A stretch of DNA of 26,181 nucleotides from an uncultured beta proteobacterium (GCA_903892315.1 CAITHY010000183.1:1-26181); one strand, 5' to 3'. Positions 15,945 to 24,975 are shown, counted from the stretch's first letter. A program made the numbers and translations. Notes: generated from the letters alone by a model not told the origin.

Positions 15945-16799
15945 ATGAACATTAGCCAGCCAAACTCATCGGATGTAAGTCAGCAAGCGGCAGGTGAAGT
16001 TGTCGTCTCTATTAAAGACGTCGACTTTTCCTATGCTCCAGGTGAGCGGCAGATTCTGTCGGGGCTCAACATGGAGTTTCGTCGCGGCCAAGTAGTCGCT
16101 GTCATGGGTGGTTCCGGATGTGGCAAGACCACTATCCTTCGTTTGATCGGCGGGCAATTTAATGCTCAATCAGGTCAAGTGCTATTTGAAGGTCAAGATA
16201 TTGGCAAGATGAATGGTGCCCAGTTGATGGCTGCACGTCGTCGCATGGGTATGCTTTTTCAGTTCGGCGCATTGTTCACTGATCTCAGTGTTTTTGAAAA
16301 CGTTGCTTTTCCACTGCGCGAACATACCGATCTCAGCGAAGAACTATTGCACTCCTTAGTGCTCATGAAGTTGAATGCAGTGGGTTTGCGTGGCGCGCGC
16401 GATCTAATGCCATCACAAATTTCTGGGGGCATGGCAAGACGCGTTGCCCTTGCCAGAGCAATTGCCCTAGATCCACCACTCATCATGTATGACGAGCCAT
16501 TTGCTGGTTTGGATCCTATTTCTCTTGGCATTACAGCGCGCTTAATTCGAGATCTGAATAACGCCCTGGGAGCCACGAGTTTATTGGTTACCCATGATGT
16601 TGAAGAGACTTTTGCAATTGCTGATTATGTGTATTTCATTGCGAATGGCCGCATTGGCGCAGAAGGCACTCCTGAAGAATTGAGCCACTCAATCGATCCT
16701 TTTGTTAGGCAATTTTTAGACGCAGCACCAGATGGCCCGGTGCCATTCCATTACCCGGGAAAAAGTTTGGAAGAAGATTTTGGAGTGACTACGTCATGA
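15945..16799 (+). CDS. mlaF: Mla phospholipid transporter ATPase
   Basis: ATP-hydrolysing subunit of the inner-membrane MlaFEDB complex, which moves phospholipids between the outer and inner membranes to keep outer-leaflet asymmetry. The 284-residue protein has Walker A GGSGCGKT (55-62), a Q-loop at MLFQFG, the ABC signature ISGGMARR, Walker B LIMYDEPFAGLDP and the switch His in LLVTHDVEET. The C-terminal tail (FVRQFLDAAPDGPVPFHYPG) resembles the MlaF extension that contacts MlaB. It starts 10 bp after gltD. Its stop overlaps the mlaE start (ATGA), so stoichiometric coupled translation is expected. Confidence 0.94.
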   Translation: MNISQPNSSDVSQQAAGEVVVSIKDVDFSYAPGERQILSGLNMEFRRGQVVAVMGGSGCGKTTILRLIGGQFNAQSGQVLFEGQDIGKMNGAQLMAARRRMGMLFQFGALFTDLSVFENVAFPLREHTDLSEELLHSLVLMKLNAVGLRGARDLMPSQISGGMARRVALARAIALDPPLIMYDEPFAGLDPISLGITARLIRDLNNALGATSLLVTHDVEETFAIADYVYFIANGRIGAEGTPEELSHSIDPFVRQFLDAAPDGPVPFHYPGKSLEEDFGVTTS

Positions 16800-17584
16800 C
16801 CGCGCTTCTAAATCGGTTTGGTGATCTTGGATTTTTTGTGCGTCGCAATCTAAGTAGTCTTGGTTTGGCTGCTCGCATGTTTGTAGCAGTGATCGCACGC
16901 TCAGGATTCTTGCTCAAAAGACCGCGCTTGGTGATTGATCAAATTCTGTTTGTTGGCAATCATTCTTTTGTGATCATTGCAGTCTCGGGATTATTTGTTG
17001 GCTTTGTTTTGGGTTTGCAGGGTTACTACACCTTAAATCGTTATGGCTCAGAGCAAGCGCTTGGCCTATTGGTTGCCCTCTCCTTAACGCGTGAGTTGGG
17101 TCCTGTCATCACTGCTTTATTGTTTGCCGGTAGAGCGGGCACCTCCTTAACTGCAGAAATTGGCCTTATGAAGGCTGGCGAGCAACTCACTGCTATGGAA
17201 ATGATGGCAGTTGATCCCTTAGGGCGCGTGATTGCGCCGCGTCTTTGGGCAGGCATTATTTCAATGCCAATCTTGGCAACTATATTTACAGCAGTTGGCG
17301 TGCTGGGGGGCTACCTAGTTGGCGTGCCTTTGATTGGAGTTGACTCAGGTGCCTTCTGGTCGCAGATGCAGGGCGGAGTGGATCTGTTTTCGGATATCGG
17401 CAATGGCTTAATTAAAAGTATGGTGTTTGGTGTGGCGGTAACGTTTATTGCTCTTTATCAGGGCTATGAATCTAAGCCTACGCCAGAAGGTGTTTCGCAA
17501 GCAACCACCCGTACAGTGGTGATCTCTTCTTTATCGGTTTTAGCATTAGATTTCTTGCTAACCGCGATGATGTTCTCAAATTAG
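16796..17584 (+). CDS. mlaE: Mla phospholipid transporter permease
   Basis: Inner-membrane permease (MlaE/YrbE family) that forms the dimeric lipid channel of MlaFEDB. The 262-residue product has an amphipathic N-terminus and about five hydrophobic segments, including HSFVIIAVSGLFVGFVLGL (about 58-76) and a C-terminal SSLSVLALDFLLTAMMF. Family-typical sequences are LTRELGPVITALLFAGRAGTSLTAEIG and the EQLTAMEMMAVDP coupling helix that contacts MlaF. Length is typical. It overlaps mlaF by four bases and ends 21 bp before mlaD. Confidence 0.95.
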   Translation: MTALLNRFGDLGFFVRRNLSSLGLAARMFVAVIARSGFLLKRPRLVIDQILFVGNHSFVIIAVSGLFVGFVLGLQGYYTLNRYGSEQALGLLVALSLTRELGPVITALLFAGRAGTSLTAEIGLMKAGEQLTAMEMMAVDPLGRVIAPRLWAGIISMPILATIFTAVGVLGGYLVGVPLIGVDSGAFWSQMQGGVDLFSDIGNGLIKSMVFGVAVTFIALYQGYESKPTPEGVSQATTRTVVISSLSVLALDFLLTAMMFSN

Positions 17585-17605
17585 AAAGAATAAACTGAGG
17601 CTCTT

Positions 17606-18088
17606 ATGAGAAAAAGTGCAATTGATGTTTGGGTAGGAATTTTTGTTGCCATGGGTTTATTGGCGGCTCTATTTCTCGCACTGAAGGTTGGCAATATGAA
17701 TGCAGTGTCGTTTGCGCCAACGTATAAGATTTCTGCACGCTTTGATAATATCGGTGGGCTCAAGCCTCGCGCACCAGTGAAAAGTGCCGGTGTAGTGGTT
17801 GGCAGAATTGCCAATATTTCCTTCGATGACAAAACTTATCAAGCAACAGTGGTAATGACTATTGAAGACTCCTATAAGTTTCCGAAGGATTCTTCGGCAA
17901 AGATTTTGACATCGGGTTTATTAGGTGAGCAATACATCGGTCTTGAGGCGGGCGGCTCGGATGATATGTTGACCAATGGCGAAAAGATTGCGCAGACACA
18001 ATCGGCCATTGTTTTAGAAAATTTGATTAGCCAGTTCCTCTATAACAAAGCAGCAGATAGCGGTCAAGAAAAGGGCGCAGCAAAATGA
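17606..18088 (+). CDS. mlaD: MlaD, MCE-domain lipid-binding subunit
   Basis: Inner-membrane anchored MCE protein; in E. coli a hexameric ring that passes phospholipid between MlaE and periplasmic MlaC. The 160-residue protein has one N-terminal helix (about 8-27) and then a single MCE domain (about 36-115) with FDNIGGLKPRAPVKSAGVVVGRI and the pore-loop strand GLLGEQYIGLEAGG. A short helical tail with SAIVLENLISQFLY follows and ends in charged residues. GAGG at 17597-17600, five bases before the ATG, is a good ribosome-binding site. It overlaps mlaA by four bases (ATGA). Confidence 0.94.
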   Translation: MRKSAIDVWVGIFVAMGLLAALFLALKVGNMNAVSFAPTYKISARFDNIGGLKPRAPVKSAGVVVGRIANISFDDKTYQATVVMTIEDSYKFPKDSSAKILTSGLLGEQYIGLEAGGSDDMLTNGEKIAQTQSAIVLENLISQFLYNKAADSGQEKGAAK

Positions 18089-18837
18089 TCTTGCTGGTTA
18101 TGCGCAAAGTTAAGATGGCAATCTTGCTGGGTTTGATTGCCTCCTTAATTGGCTGCGCATCCATTCCTGCGGGGGCAGAGCGCTCTCCGCAGGATCCTTG
18201 GGAGCCATTTAATCGTTCAGTCTTTGAGTTCAACGAAGGCTTAGATGCTTATCTTCTAAAGCCGGTGGTTACGGGTTATCGCTTTGTATTGCCAGAATTT
18301 GTGCGAGACGGAATATATAACTTCTTTAGTAACTACAACGATATCTACACCGCCCTATTTAACTTATTACAAGGTAAGCCAGACTACGCCTTTAATGACT
18401 TCATGCGGGTGGTGGTCAATACAACCATGGGGCTTGGTGGCCTTATCGATTTGGCGACGCCTGGCGGACTTGAAAAACATAAAGAGGACTGGGGTCAAAC
18501 TTTGGGCGTTTGGGGTGTGCCTTCTGGCCCGTATGTAGTCTTACCTTTCTTTGGCCCAAGTAATGTACGCGATACTTTTGGAACGGTAGCTGATTTAGAG
18601 TCAGATTATCTATTTAGCTTTGTGAAGGACATTGGTTTGCGAAACAGTATCACTGGTTTGCGTGTAGTAAACGCACGAAATACCTATTACGAAGCAGGCG
18701 ATTTATTGGATGGCGCTGCAATTGATAAGTACAGCTTTATGCGTGATGCTTATATTCAGAGGCGCGCTTATCAAATCAATGAGGGTCGTGATGATGAAGA
18801 GCCTCAGGTGCCGGTTTATGAGAATCCATACCAATAA
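18085..18837 (+). CDS. mlaA: MlaA (VacJ) outer-membrane lipoprotein
   Basis: Outer-membrane component of the Mla pathway that removes mislocalised phospholipid from the outer leaflet, usually with a porin. The 250-residue protein has a lipobox LIGC (C24) after a hydrophobic signal. Family-typical segments are DPWEPFNRSVFEFNEGLDAYLLKPV, YNFFSNYNDIYTALFNLLQGK, GGLIDLATPGGLEKHKEDWGQTLGVWG and GPYVVLPFFGPSNVRDTFG. The ATG at 18085 overlaps the mlaD stop; AAGGG lies about nine bases upstream. ATGs at 18100 and 18115 are possible shorter starts. In E. coli, mlaA is at a separate locus; here it sits inside the operon between mlaD and mlaC, as in several betaproteobacteria. Confidence 0.94.
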   Translation: MILLVMRKVKMAILLGLIASLIGCASIPAGAERSPQDPWEPFNRSVFEFNEGLDAYLLKPVVTGYRFVLPEFVRDGIYNFFSNYNDIYTALFNLLQGKPDYAFNDFMRVVVNTTMGLGGLIDLATPGGLEKHKEDWGQTLGVWGVPSGPYVVLPFFGPSNVRDTFGTVADLESDYLFSFVKDIGLRNSITGLRVVNARNTYYEAGDLLDGAAIDKYSFMRDAYIQRRAYQINEGRDDEEPQVPVYENPYQ

Positions 18838-18906
18838 GCAGTTTAGTGATACAGCATGAAACGACTAAAATCAGTCTCAATTCAGATAAAGACAGTGGGC
18901 GGGCAT

Positions 18907-19548
18907 ATGAAAAGCTTTAAAACAACCTCCAGTTTCATTTTTGCAGGCTTAATGTTTGCAGCGAGTACTGTTTTTGCGCAAACCCCCGACCAATCAACAC
19001 CCCCAGATGCCCTCATTAAGATGGTGGTATCGGAGGTGATGACAACCGTCAAGGCTGATCCCGATATCCAAAAAGGCAATATCCCTAAGATTGTAGATTT
19101 AGTTGAGAAGAAAATTGTTCCGTATACCGACATGCGGCGCACTACAGAAATGGCGATGGGTCCTAACTGGAAAAAGGCAACGCCTGAGCAGCAGGCCCAA
19201 CTGACTTCTGAATTCAAGAATCTGCTCATTCGTACATACTCGGGGGCTTTGAGTCAGCTACGTGATCAAAATGTGCAATTCAAGGCTTTACGTGCCGCGC
19301 CTGATGATAAAGAAGTGGTTGTTAAAACTGTCGTGCTTGGTCGTGGCGATCCAGTTCCCTTAGATTACCGCCTTGAGAAAACAGCTAATGGTTGGAAGGT
19401 CTATGACATGAACATCATGGGCGTTTGGTTGGTTGAAGCTTATCGCAATCAGTTCTCTAACCAAATTAGTCAAAACGGAGTTGAAGGCTTAGTGAAGTTT
19501 TTGCAAGACCGCAATAAACAATTGGCTACTGCTAAGCCAGCTAATTAA
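18907..19548 (+). CDS. mlaC: MlaC periplasmic phospholipid-binding protein
   Basis: Soluble shuttle that carries phospholipid between outer-membrane MlaA and the inner-membrane MlaFEDB complex. The 213-residue precursor has a Sec signal peptide (basic MKSFK, hydrophobic about 9-22, cleavage probably after VFA at 24). The mature part has the family pattern: VVSEVMTTVKADP, a VDLVEKKIVPYTDMRRTTEMAMGPNW segment, LLIRTYSGALSQ and a C-terminal WKVYDMNIMGVWLVEAYRNQF. An in-frame ATG at 18856 would add 17 residues before the signal peptide without a ribosome-binding site. ATG 18907, preceded by GGGCGGG, is preferred. Confidence 0.93.
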   Translation: MKSFKTTSSFIFAGLMFAASTVFAQTPDQSTPPDALIKMVVSEVMTTVKADPDIQKGNIPKIVDLVEKKIVPYTDMRRTTEMAMGPNWKKATPEQQAQLTSEFKNLLIRTYSGALSQLRDQNVQFKALRAAPDDKEVVVKTVVLGRGDPVPLDYRLEKTANGWKVYDMNIMGVWLVEAYRNQFSNQISQNGVEGLVKFLQDRNKQLATAKPAN

Positions 19549-19566
19549 TCACTAAGTACAGACATC

Positions 19567-19824
19567 ATGCCTTTTCTTTTACCTAAAAAAGTGACGCAAG
19601 AAAATGCTTTGCAGCTGCAAAAAGAAGGCTTGTTAAATGGCCCAAGTTTGCGCTCGATTGATTGCTCCGAATTAAAAGATTTTGATTCGACAGTGTTAAC
19701 TGTTTTGTTGGCGTGGCAGAAAAAGCTAGTAGCCGAAGGCCAATCCATTTCAATAGAGAGCGCACCAGTAAAGCTGAAGGTGTTGGCCGGTGTTTACGGT
19801 GTTGCTGCATTGCTAGGTTTGTAA
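19567..19824 (+). CDS. mlaB: MlaB, STAS-domain regulator of the Mla transporter
   Basis: A small (85-residue) cytoplasmic STAS-domain protein that in E. coli binds MlaF and stabilises or activates the transporter. The STAS core is visible as a strand (LRSIDCSELKDF), then DSTVLTVLLAWQKK with the conserved Ser/Thr at the helix start, a second strand QSISIESAP, and LKVLAGVYGVAALLGL as the last helix. The leader has no strong Shine-Dalgarno sequence. Its stop shares a base with the start of the next ABC gene (TAATG), so the downstream transporter is coupled to the Mla operon. Confidence 0.88.
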   Translation: MPFLLPKKVTQENALQLQKEGLLNGPSLRSIDCSELKDFDSTVLTVLLAWQKKLVAEGQSISIESAPVKLKVLAGVYGVAALLGL

Positions 19825-20582
19825 TGGCGATGCATTCTGCAATATCTATTCAAAATATATCCAAGCAATATGGACTTCTTCGGGCCTTAGATGATGTTTC
19901 ATTGACCATTGAGCCAGGAGAGTTTTTCGGTTTATTGGGTCCAAATGGTGCTGGTAAAACTACTTTGATTTCTATTTTGGCTGGTCTAGTTAGGCCCACT
20001 CAGGGTCATGCAGCCATTATGGGTGCTGATGTTCAGAAGGGGTTTCGTGAGGCGCGCCGGATGCTGGGTGTGGTTCCTCAAGAGCTGGTCTTTGATCCCT
20101 TCTTTACCGTGCGTGAAACTTTACGTTTTCAATCTGGTTATTTCGGGATTAAAAATAACGATGCGTGGATTGATGAGATTATGGCCAATCTTGATCTCAC
20201 TTCCAAAGCGGATAGCAATATGCGCTCCTTGTCTGGCGGAATGAAGCGTCGAGTATTGGTTGCCCAGGCTTTAGTTCATAGACCGCCGGTCATTATTTTG
20301 GATGAACCGACTGCTGGCGTGGATGTTGAGTTACGTCAATCCTTGTGGCAATTTATTAGTCGATTGAATCAGGATGGTCATACGATTGTTCTAACAACCC
20401 ATTACCTTGAAGAGGCGGAGGCATTGTGTCAACGCATTGCAATGCTCAAACAAGGCAAGATTGTGGCGCTGGATACCACTGCTAATTTATTAAGTCGTTA
20501 CGGATCTGTCAAAAAAGATGGAGAAGGGAAAACGGACTTAGAAGAAGTCTTCGTCAACATCATGTCGGGGGGTGCGCAATGA
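19824..20582 (+). CDS. ABC-2 type transporter ATPase (YadG-like)
   Basis: ATP-binding subunit of a two-gene ABC-2 exporter. The 252-residue protein has Walker A GPNGAGKTT (39-47), a Q-loop at VVPQELVFDPF, the signature LSGGMKRR, Walker B VIILDEPTAGVD and the switch His in TTHYLEEAEAL. It is similar in type to E. coli YadG and to polysaccharide or drug ATPases; the substrate is not known. The frame is open to 19713 but overlaps mlaB. The ATG at 19824 overlaps the mlaB stop, and ATG 19830 is an alternative. It overlaps its permease by four bases. Position directly after mlaB and before ibaG-murA suggests an envelope-related role, which is inference. Confidence 0.88.
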   Translation: MAMHSAISIQNISKQYGLLRALDDVSLTIEPGEFFGLLGPNGAGKTTLISILAGLVRPTQGHAAIMGADVQKGFREARRMLGVVPQELVFDPFFTVRETLRFQSGYFGIKNNDAWIDEIMANLDLTSKADSNMRSLSGGMKRRVLVAQALVHRPPVIILDEPTAGVDVELRQSLWQFISRLNQDGHTIVLTTHYLEEAEALCQRIAMLKQGKIVALDTTANLLSRYGSVKKDGEGKTDLEEVFVNIMSGGAQ

Positions 20583-21367
20583 AGCATCGCCTTAATCGAC
20601 CTGCCCTAGAGTACGGCAGCGGTTTTCCGACATTATTGTTTAAGGAAGTAAAGCGCTTTTATAAAGTGGCTTTTCAGACCGTCGCTGCACCGGTGCTGAC
20701 AGCAGTGCTCTATCTTATGATCTTTGGTCATGTTCTTGAGGGTAGGGAAGTTTATGGACGCTTAAGTTATACGGCCTTCTTAATACCGGGTCTTGTGATG
20801 ATGAGTGTTTTGCAAAATGCGTTTGCAAATACATCGTCTTCCTTGATTCAATCCAAGGTCACTGGCAATTTAGTATTTGTTTTGCTGGCTCCACTAAGCC
20901 ATTTCGAGTTTTACGCTGCTTATATTTTGGCCGCAGTATTCCGGGGAATTATGGTGGGGCTAGGCGTACTCTTAATTACGATCTGGTTTGCAACGCCTAC
21001 CTTGGAGTATCCATTGTGGATTTTGGCGTTTGCTTTCTTGGGTGCAGCCATTTTGGGTAGTCTTGGTTTGATAGCAGGTATCTGGGCTGATAAATATGAC
21101 CAGTTAGCCGCTTTTCAGAACTTCATCATCATGCCCGCAACGATGTTGTCAGGGGTCTTTTACTCCATCCACTCTTTGCCGTCAGCTTGGCAAGTAGTGT
21201 CACATTTCAATCCGTTCTTTTACATGATTGATGGCTTCCGTTACGGCTTTTTTGGGGTTTCAGATAACTCCCCTTGGAGCAGCTTAGTGATTGTGTTCTG
21301 CTTCTTTGTAGTGGTGTCAGTCATTGCTTTACGCCTACTACAAAAGGGCTATAAGCTCCGTTATTAA
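20579..21367 (+). CDS. ABC-2 type transporter permease (YadH-like)
   Basis: Membrane partner of the preceding ATPase. The 262-residue protein shows about six hydrophobic helices. Examples are TVAAPVLTAVLYLMIFGHVL, FLIPGLVMMSVLQNAF, AAYILAAVFRGIMVGLGVLLI, ILAFAFLGAAILGSLGLIAGIW and the C-terminal LVIVFCFFVVVSVIALRLL. It has the ABC-2 family stretch FQNFIIMPATMLSGVFYSIHSLP...FNPFFYMIDGFRYGFFG. This layout matches NodJ/YadH-type export permeases. The start ATG overlaps the ATPase stop (ATGA). Substrate unknown; lipid, lipopolysaccharide precursor or drug export are possibilities. Confidence 0.88.
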   Translation: MKHRLNRPALEYGSGFPTLLFKEVKRFYKVAFQTVAAPVLTAVLYLMIFGHVLEGREVYGRLSYTAFLIPGLVMMSVLQNAFANTSSSLIQSKVTGNLVFVLLAPLSHFEFYAAYILAAVFRGIMVGLGVLLITIWFATPTLEYPLWILAFAFLGAAILGSLGLIAGIWADKYDQLAAFQNFIIMPATMLSGVFYSIHSLPSAWQVVSHFNPFFYMIDGFRYGFFGVSDNSPWSSLVIVFCFFVVVSVIALRLLQKGYKLRY

Positions 21368-21397
21368 TTGTTGATACCCGATTTATTAGGAGAAAAA

Positions 21398-21646
21398 ATG
21401 CTACCCACCCCAGAACAGATTGAAGGCTACATCAAGCAAGGAATAGCTTGCACCCACATTCGGGTTGAAGGTGATGGCCAGCACTTTTTTGCAACCATCG
21501 TGAGTCCTGCGTTTGAGGGCAAGCGCTTGGTACAGCGCCACCAATTGGTATACGGTGCAATGGGTGATCGTATGAAGGCAGAGGTACACGCTTTATCTAT
21601 TAAGGCATTTACACCTGAAGAGTTTGCCCAGAATTCAGCGTCATAA
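21398..21646 (+). CDS. BolA-family protein, IbaG-like
   Basis: An 82-residue BolA-fold protein. BolA and IbaG bind glutaredoxin-type iron-sulfur clusters and have been linked to cell morphology and acid stress. The family pattern is CTHIRVEGDGQHFFATIVSPAFEGKRLVQRHQLVYGAMGDRM...VHALSIKAFTPEEF, with the invariant RHQLVY segment and a Cys/His-containing loop. AGGAG at 21389-21393 precedes the ATG at 21398, so that start is preferred over an upstream TTG at 21368. Location just before murA is as in E. coli (mlaB-ibaG-murA), which supports IbaG rather than BolA proper. Confidence 0.87.
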   Translation: MLPTPEQIEGYIKQGIACTHIRVEGDGQHFFATIVSPAFEGKRLVQRHQLVYGAMGDRMKAEVHALSIKAFTPEEFAQNSAS

Positions 21647-21694
21647 AAATATATCGTTACACATTAATTATTAAGTTTTTACTGGAATCGTTTC

Positions 21695-22969
21695 ATGGAT
21701 AAATTACGAATGGTTGGCGGCACTCCTCTCAATGGAGAGGTGGTGATTGCTGGCGCTAAAAATGCCGCATTGCCGATCCTGTGTGCTTGTCTATTAACTG
21801 ATCAACCAGTGGTCTTACGCAATGTTCCTGATTTGCAAGACGTGCGTACCATGCTCAAGCTATTGCAGGAAATTGGCGTAACGGTTGATTTCCCTAGCGC
21901 TAGTGATCGCAGTCATTTGGTGTTGAACGCGGCGGTCATTAAAAGCTCAGAAGCGACTTATGAGATGGTAAAGACCATGCGCGCTTCTATTTTGGTGCTT
22001 GGCCCACTGTTGGCCAGAATGCGTAGCGCCAAGGTTTCATTGCCCGGTGGTTGCGCTATTGGCGCACGCCCAGTGGATCAGCACATCAAGGGTTTGAAGG
22101 CGATGGGTGCCAGCATCAAAATCAAGAGCGGCTACATTCAAGCTGAAACCAAGTCACAGTCAGATCGCCTAAAGGGCGCATCTATTTTGACCGACATGAT
22201 TACTGTGACTGGTACCGAGAATTTATTGATGGCCGCTACTTTGGCATCTGGCACAACGGTTTTAGAAAACGCTGCACGCGAGCCTGAGGTTGGTGACTTA
22301 GCTGAATTATTGGTAAAGATGGGCGCAAAGATTTCTGGGATTGGTAGCGATCGTCTAGTCATTGAGGGGGTAGAAAAACTTCATGGTGCTGAACACTCAG
22401 TCATCCCAGATCGCATTGAAGCAGGCACATTCTTGTGTGCGGTTGCTGCTACTGGTGGTGAGATCACCGTTAAGCATTGCCGTCCTGATACATTAGATGC
22501 CGTAATTGTGAAGTTGAAAGAAGTGGGGCTGCAGATGGATATTGGTCCAGACTGGATCAGGGCCTCGATGCAGGGTCGCCCGAAAGCGGTTAATTTCCGC
22601 ACCTCTGAGTACCCAGCGTTCCCAACAGACATGCAAGCGCAACTGATGACAGTCAATGCAATCGCAACAGGTAGCTCAACGATTACAGAAACGATTTTTG
22701 AAAACCGCTTTATGCACGTACAAGAGCTCAATCGTCTAGGAGCGGATATTGCTATTGAGGGTAATACGGCGATTGCTCAGGGTGTAGAAAAGCTCTCCGG
22801 TGCGATTGTGATGGCTACAGATTTACGGGCCTCAGCTAGTTTGGTGATTGCTGGATTGGCTGCTCAGGGCGAAACTCAGGTAGACCGGATTTACCACTTA
22901 GATCGTGGCTATGACCGCATGGAGCAGAAGTTAACCCTCTTGGGTGCCAAGATTGAGCGCGTGAAGTAA
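21695..22969 (+). CDS. murA: UDP-N-acetylglucosamine 1-carboxyvinyltransferase
   Basis: First committed step of peptidoglycan synthesis: transfers enolpyruvate from PEP to UDP-GlcNAc. The 424-residue protein contains the conserved N-terminal [21 protein letters not shown] with K22, and the loop [15 protein letters not shown] in which C120 is the catalytic Cys (the fosfomycin target). Further conserved stretches are [38 protein letters not shown] and the C-terminal [22 protein letters not shown] about 10 bases before the ATG is a modest ribosome-binding site. It lies 48 bp after the ibaG-like gene and 20 bp before hisG. Confidence 0.96.
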   Translation: MDKLRMVGGTPLNGEVVIAGAKNAALPILCACLLTDQPVVLRNVPDLQDVRTMLKLLQEIGVTVDFPSASDRSHLVLNAAVIKSSEATYEMVKTMRASILVLGPLLARMRSAKVSLPGGCAIGARPVDQHIKGLKAMGASIKIKSGYIQAETKSQSDRLKGASILTDMITVTGTENLLMAATLASGTTVLENAAREPEVGDLAELLVKMGAKISGIGSDRLVIEGVEKLHGAEHSVIPDRIEAGTFLCAVAATGGEITVKHCRPDTLDAVIVKLKEVGLQMDIGPDWIRASMQGRPKAVNFRTSEYPAFPTDMQAQLMTVNAIATGSSTITETIFENRFMHVQELNRLGADIAIEGNTAIAQGVEKLSGAIVMATDLRASASLVIAGLAAQGETQVDRIYHLDRGYDRMEQKLTLLGAKIERVK

Positions 22970-22989
22970 GGCTGATGGATAATTAGCCC

Positions 22990-23616
22990 ATGAAATTGAC
23001 TTTAGCTCTCTCCAAAGGGCGTATCTTCGAAGAAACTGCAGAGATCTTATCTAAGGTCGGTATTGTGCCGCTGGAAGATCCCGAGAAGTCACGCAAACTC
23101 ATTATTGAGACCTCTAATCCAGAGGTCCGTCTGATTATTGTACGCGCCTCAGATGTGCCTACTTATGTGCAATTTGGCGGCGCTGATTTTGGAGTTGCTG
23201 GGTTGGATGTGTTGATGGAAAAAGGTAGCGATGGTTTGTACGTACCTTATGACTTAGATATTGCCAAGTGCCGCATGTCTGTGGCGGTTCGCGAAGGATT
23301 TGATTATGCTGCCGCTGTAAAACAAGGTTCTCGCTTAAAAGTTGCCACGAAGTACGTCAATTGCGCCCGCGAACATTTTGCTAATAAAGGTGTGCACATT
23401 GATACGATTCAGCTGTACGGCTCGATGGAGCTTGCGCCCTTGGTCGGTTTGGCGGATGCGATTGTAGATCTGGTATCTACTGGCAATACGCTCAAAGCGA
23501 ATGGCTTAGTGGAAGTTGAACCGATTGCTGATATCAGCGCGCGCCTAGTGGTTAATCAAGCTTCCTATAAGCGTAAGCGTGCTCAGCTGCAGCCTATTTT
23601 TGAGTTGCTGAAGTAA
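22990..23616 (+). CDS. hisG: ATP phosphoribosyltransferase, short form
   Basis: First step of histidine synthesis: condenses ATP with PRPP. At 208 residues this is the short HisG_S type, which has only the two catalytic domains and lacks the C-terminal regulatory domain. Such forms need the HisZ regulatory partner, absent from this window and presumably elsewhere. Conserved segments are [42 protein letters not shown], and [18 protein letters not shown], the PRPP-binding loop. It starts 20 bp after murA and 27 bp before hisD. The order murA-hisG-hisD is shared with many beta- and gammaproteobacteria. Confidence 0.95.
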   Translation: MKLTLALSKGRIFEETAEILSKVGIVPLEDPEKSRKLIIETSNPEVRLIIVRASDVPTYVQFGGADFGVAGLDVLMEKGSDGLYVPYDLDIAKCRMSVAVREGFDYAAAVKQGSRLKVATKYVNCAREHFANKGVHIDTIQLYGSMELAPLVGLADAIVDLVSTGNTLKANGLVEVEPIADISARLVVNQASYKRKRAQLQPIFELLK

Positions 23617-23643
23617 TAGCAGCTAGGGAAAAAAGTCTAATCC

Positions 23644-24975
23644 ATGTCTTCGCAAATTAACGTTAAACGCCTTAACAGCAAGGATGCTGGTTTCAGAGAA
23701 ATTCTGTTGTCCAGCTTGTCCTTGCCGACTGCAGATGATGAGGCGATCGACGCTGCAGTAGTGAAGATTTTGGCAGCAGTTAAAGTCCAAGGTGATGAAG
23801 CGGTTCTAGGATTTACAAAACAGTTTGATCGCTTGAATGTGGCCAGCGTTTCCGATTTAGAGATTCCTCGCAAAGATTTAGAGCTTGCTTATAACGCTTT
23901 AACTGCTGAACAAAAAAATGCCCTTGATATTGCTGCGCAAAGAGTACGCGCTTATCACGAGCGTCAAAAGATTGAAGCAGGCTGTCACTCTTGGGAGTAC
24001 GAAGAGAAGGATGGAACACGTCTCGGTCAAAAAGTAACTCCATTAGATCGCGTTGGCATTTATGTGCCGGGCGGTAAAGCAGCTTATCCATCTTCTGTAT
24101 TGATGAATGCCATTCCCGCAAAGGTAGCGGGTGTTGCCGAGGTGATCATGGTGGTGCCCACCCCAGATGGCGCGCGCAATCCTTTGGTTTTGGCGGCAGC
24201 TTATCTTGCCGGTGTAGATCGGGTCTTTACGATTGGCGGCGCTCAGGCAGTTGGCGCTTTAGCCTACGGCACTAAAACTATTCCTTCGGTTGATAAGATT
24301 GTTGGACCTGGTAATGCTTATGTAGCGGCAGCCAAGCGCAGAGTCTTTGGCATTGTGGGCATCGATATGATTGCGGGCCCCTCTGAGATCCTGGTGCTTT
24401 GTGATGGCTCAAGTGATTCGGATTGGGTTGCAATGGACTTGTTCTCCCAGGCCGAGCATGATGAACAGGCGCAATCGATCTTGCTGTGCCCAGATCCTGC
24501 ATATATTGAACAAGTGCAAGCAAGTATCAATAAACTCCTCCCAGAAATGCCAAGAGCAAAGGTGATTGAAGCTTCGCTCACAAATCGCGCTTTGTTAATT
24601 CAGGTAAAAGATATGCCTGAGGCCTGTGAGATTGCTAATGCGATTGCTGCTGAGCACTTGGAGATTTGTGCTGCCGAGCCACGCAAATGGGCTGATCAGA
24701 TTCGTCATGCGGGCGCCATTTTTATGGGTAACTACACTAGTGAATCATTAGGCGATTATTGCGCTGGCCCGAATCATGTTTTACCAACCGCACGCACTGC
24801 GCGTTTTTCATCGCCATTGGGTGTGTATGACTTCATCAAGCGCTCGAGCATGATTGAGGTGAGTGAGGCTGGCGCTCAAACCTTGGGTGCTGTAGCCAGT
24901 ACTTTAGCTCACGGTGAAGGCTTGCAAGCCCACGCGCGTGCAGCTGAGATGCGCTTACTGCTTAAAAAAACTTAA
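23644..24975 (+). CDS. hisD: Histidinol dehydrogenase
   Basis: Zinc enzyme that oxidises L-histidinol to L-histidine in two NAD-dependent steps, the end of the pathway. The 443-residue length is typical. Visible family motifs are the NAD-binding region [63 protein letters not shown], and the active-site [11 protein letters not shown] with catalytic His and metal ligands. IAAEHLEI and [13 protein letters not shown] follow. Its stop overlaps the stop of the convergent hisC by four bases (TTAA, 24972-24975), with no terminator visible. Confidence 0.96.
   Translation: MSSQINVKRLNSKDAGFREILLSSLSLPTADDEAIDAAVVKILAAVKVQGDEAVLGFTKQFDRLNVASVSDLEIPRKDLELAYNALTAEQKNALDIAAQRVRAYHERQKIEAGCHSWEYEEKDGTRLGQKVTPLDRVGIYVPGGKAAYPSSVLMNAIPAKVAGVAEVIMVVPTPDGARNPLVLAAAYLAGVDRVFTIGGAQAVGALAYGTKTIPSVDKIVGPGNAYVAAAKRRVFGIVGIDMIAGPSEILVLCDGSSDSDWVAMDLFSQAEHDEQAQSILLCPDPAYIEQVQASINKLLPEMPRAKVIEASLTNRALLIQVKDMPEACEIANAIAAEHLEICAAEPRKWADQIRHAGAIFMGNYTSESLGDYCAGPNHVLPTARTARFSSPLGVYDFIKRSSMIEVSEAGAQTLGAVASTLAHGEGLQAHARAAEMRLLLKKT

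Noticed and set aside
16259..17256. Minus-strand open frames within mlaF and mlaE
   Set aside because: Arg/Ser/Ala-rich shadow translations of well-supported genes.
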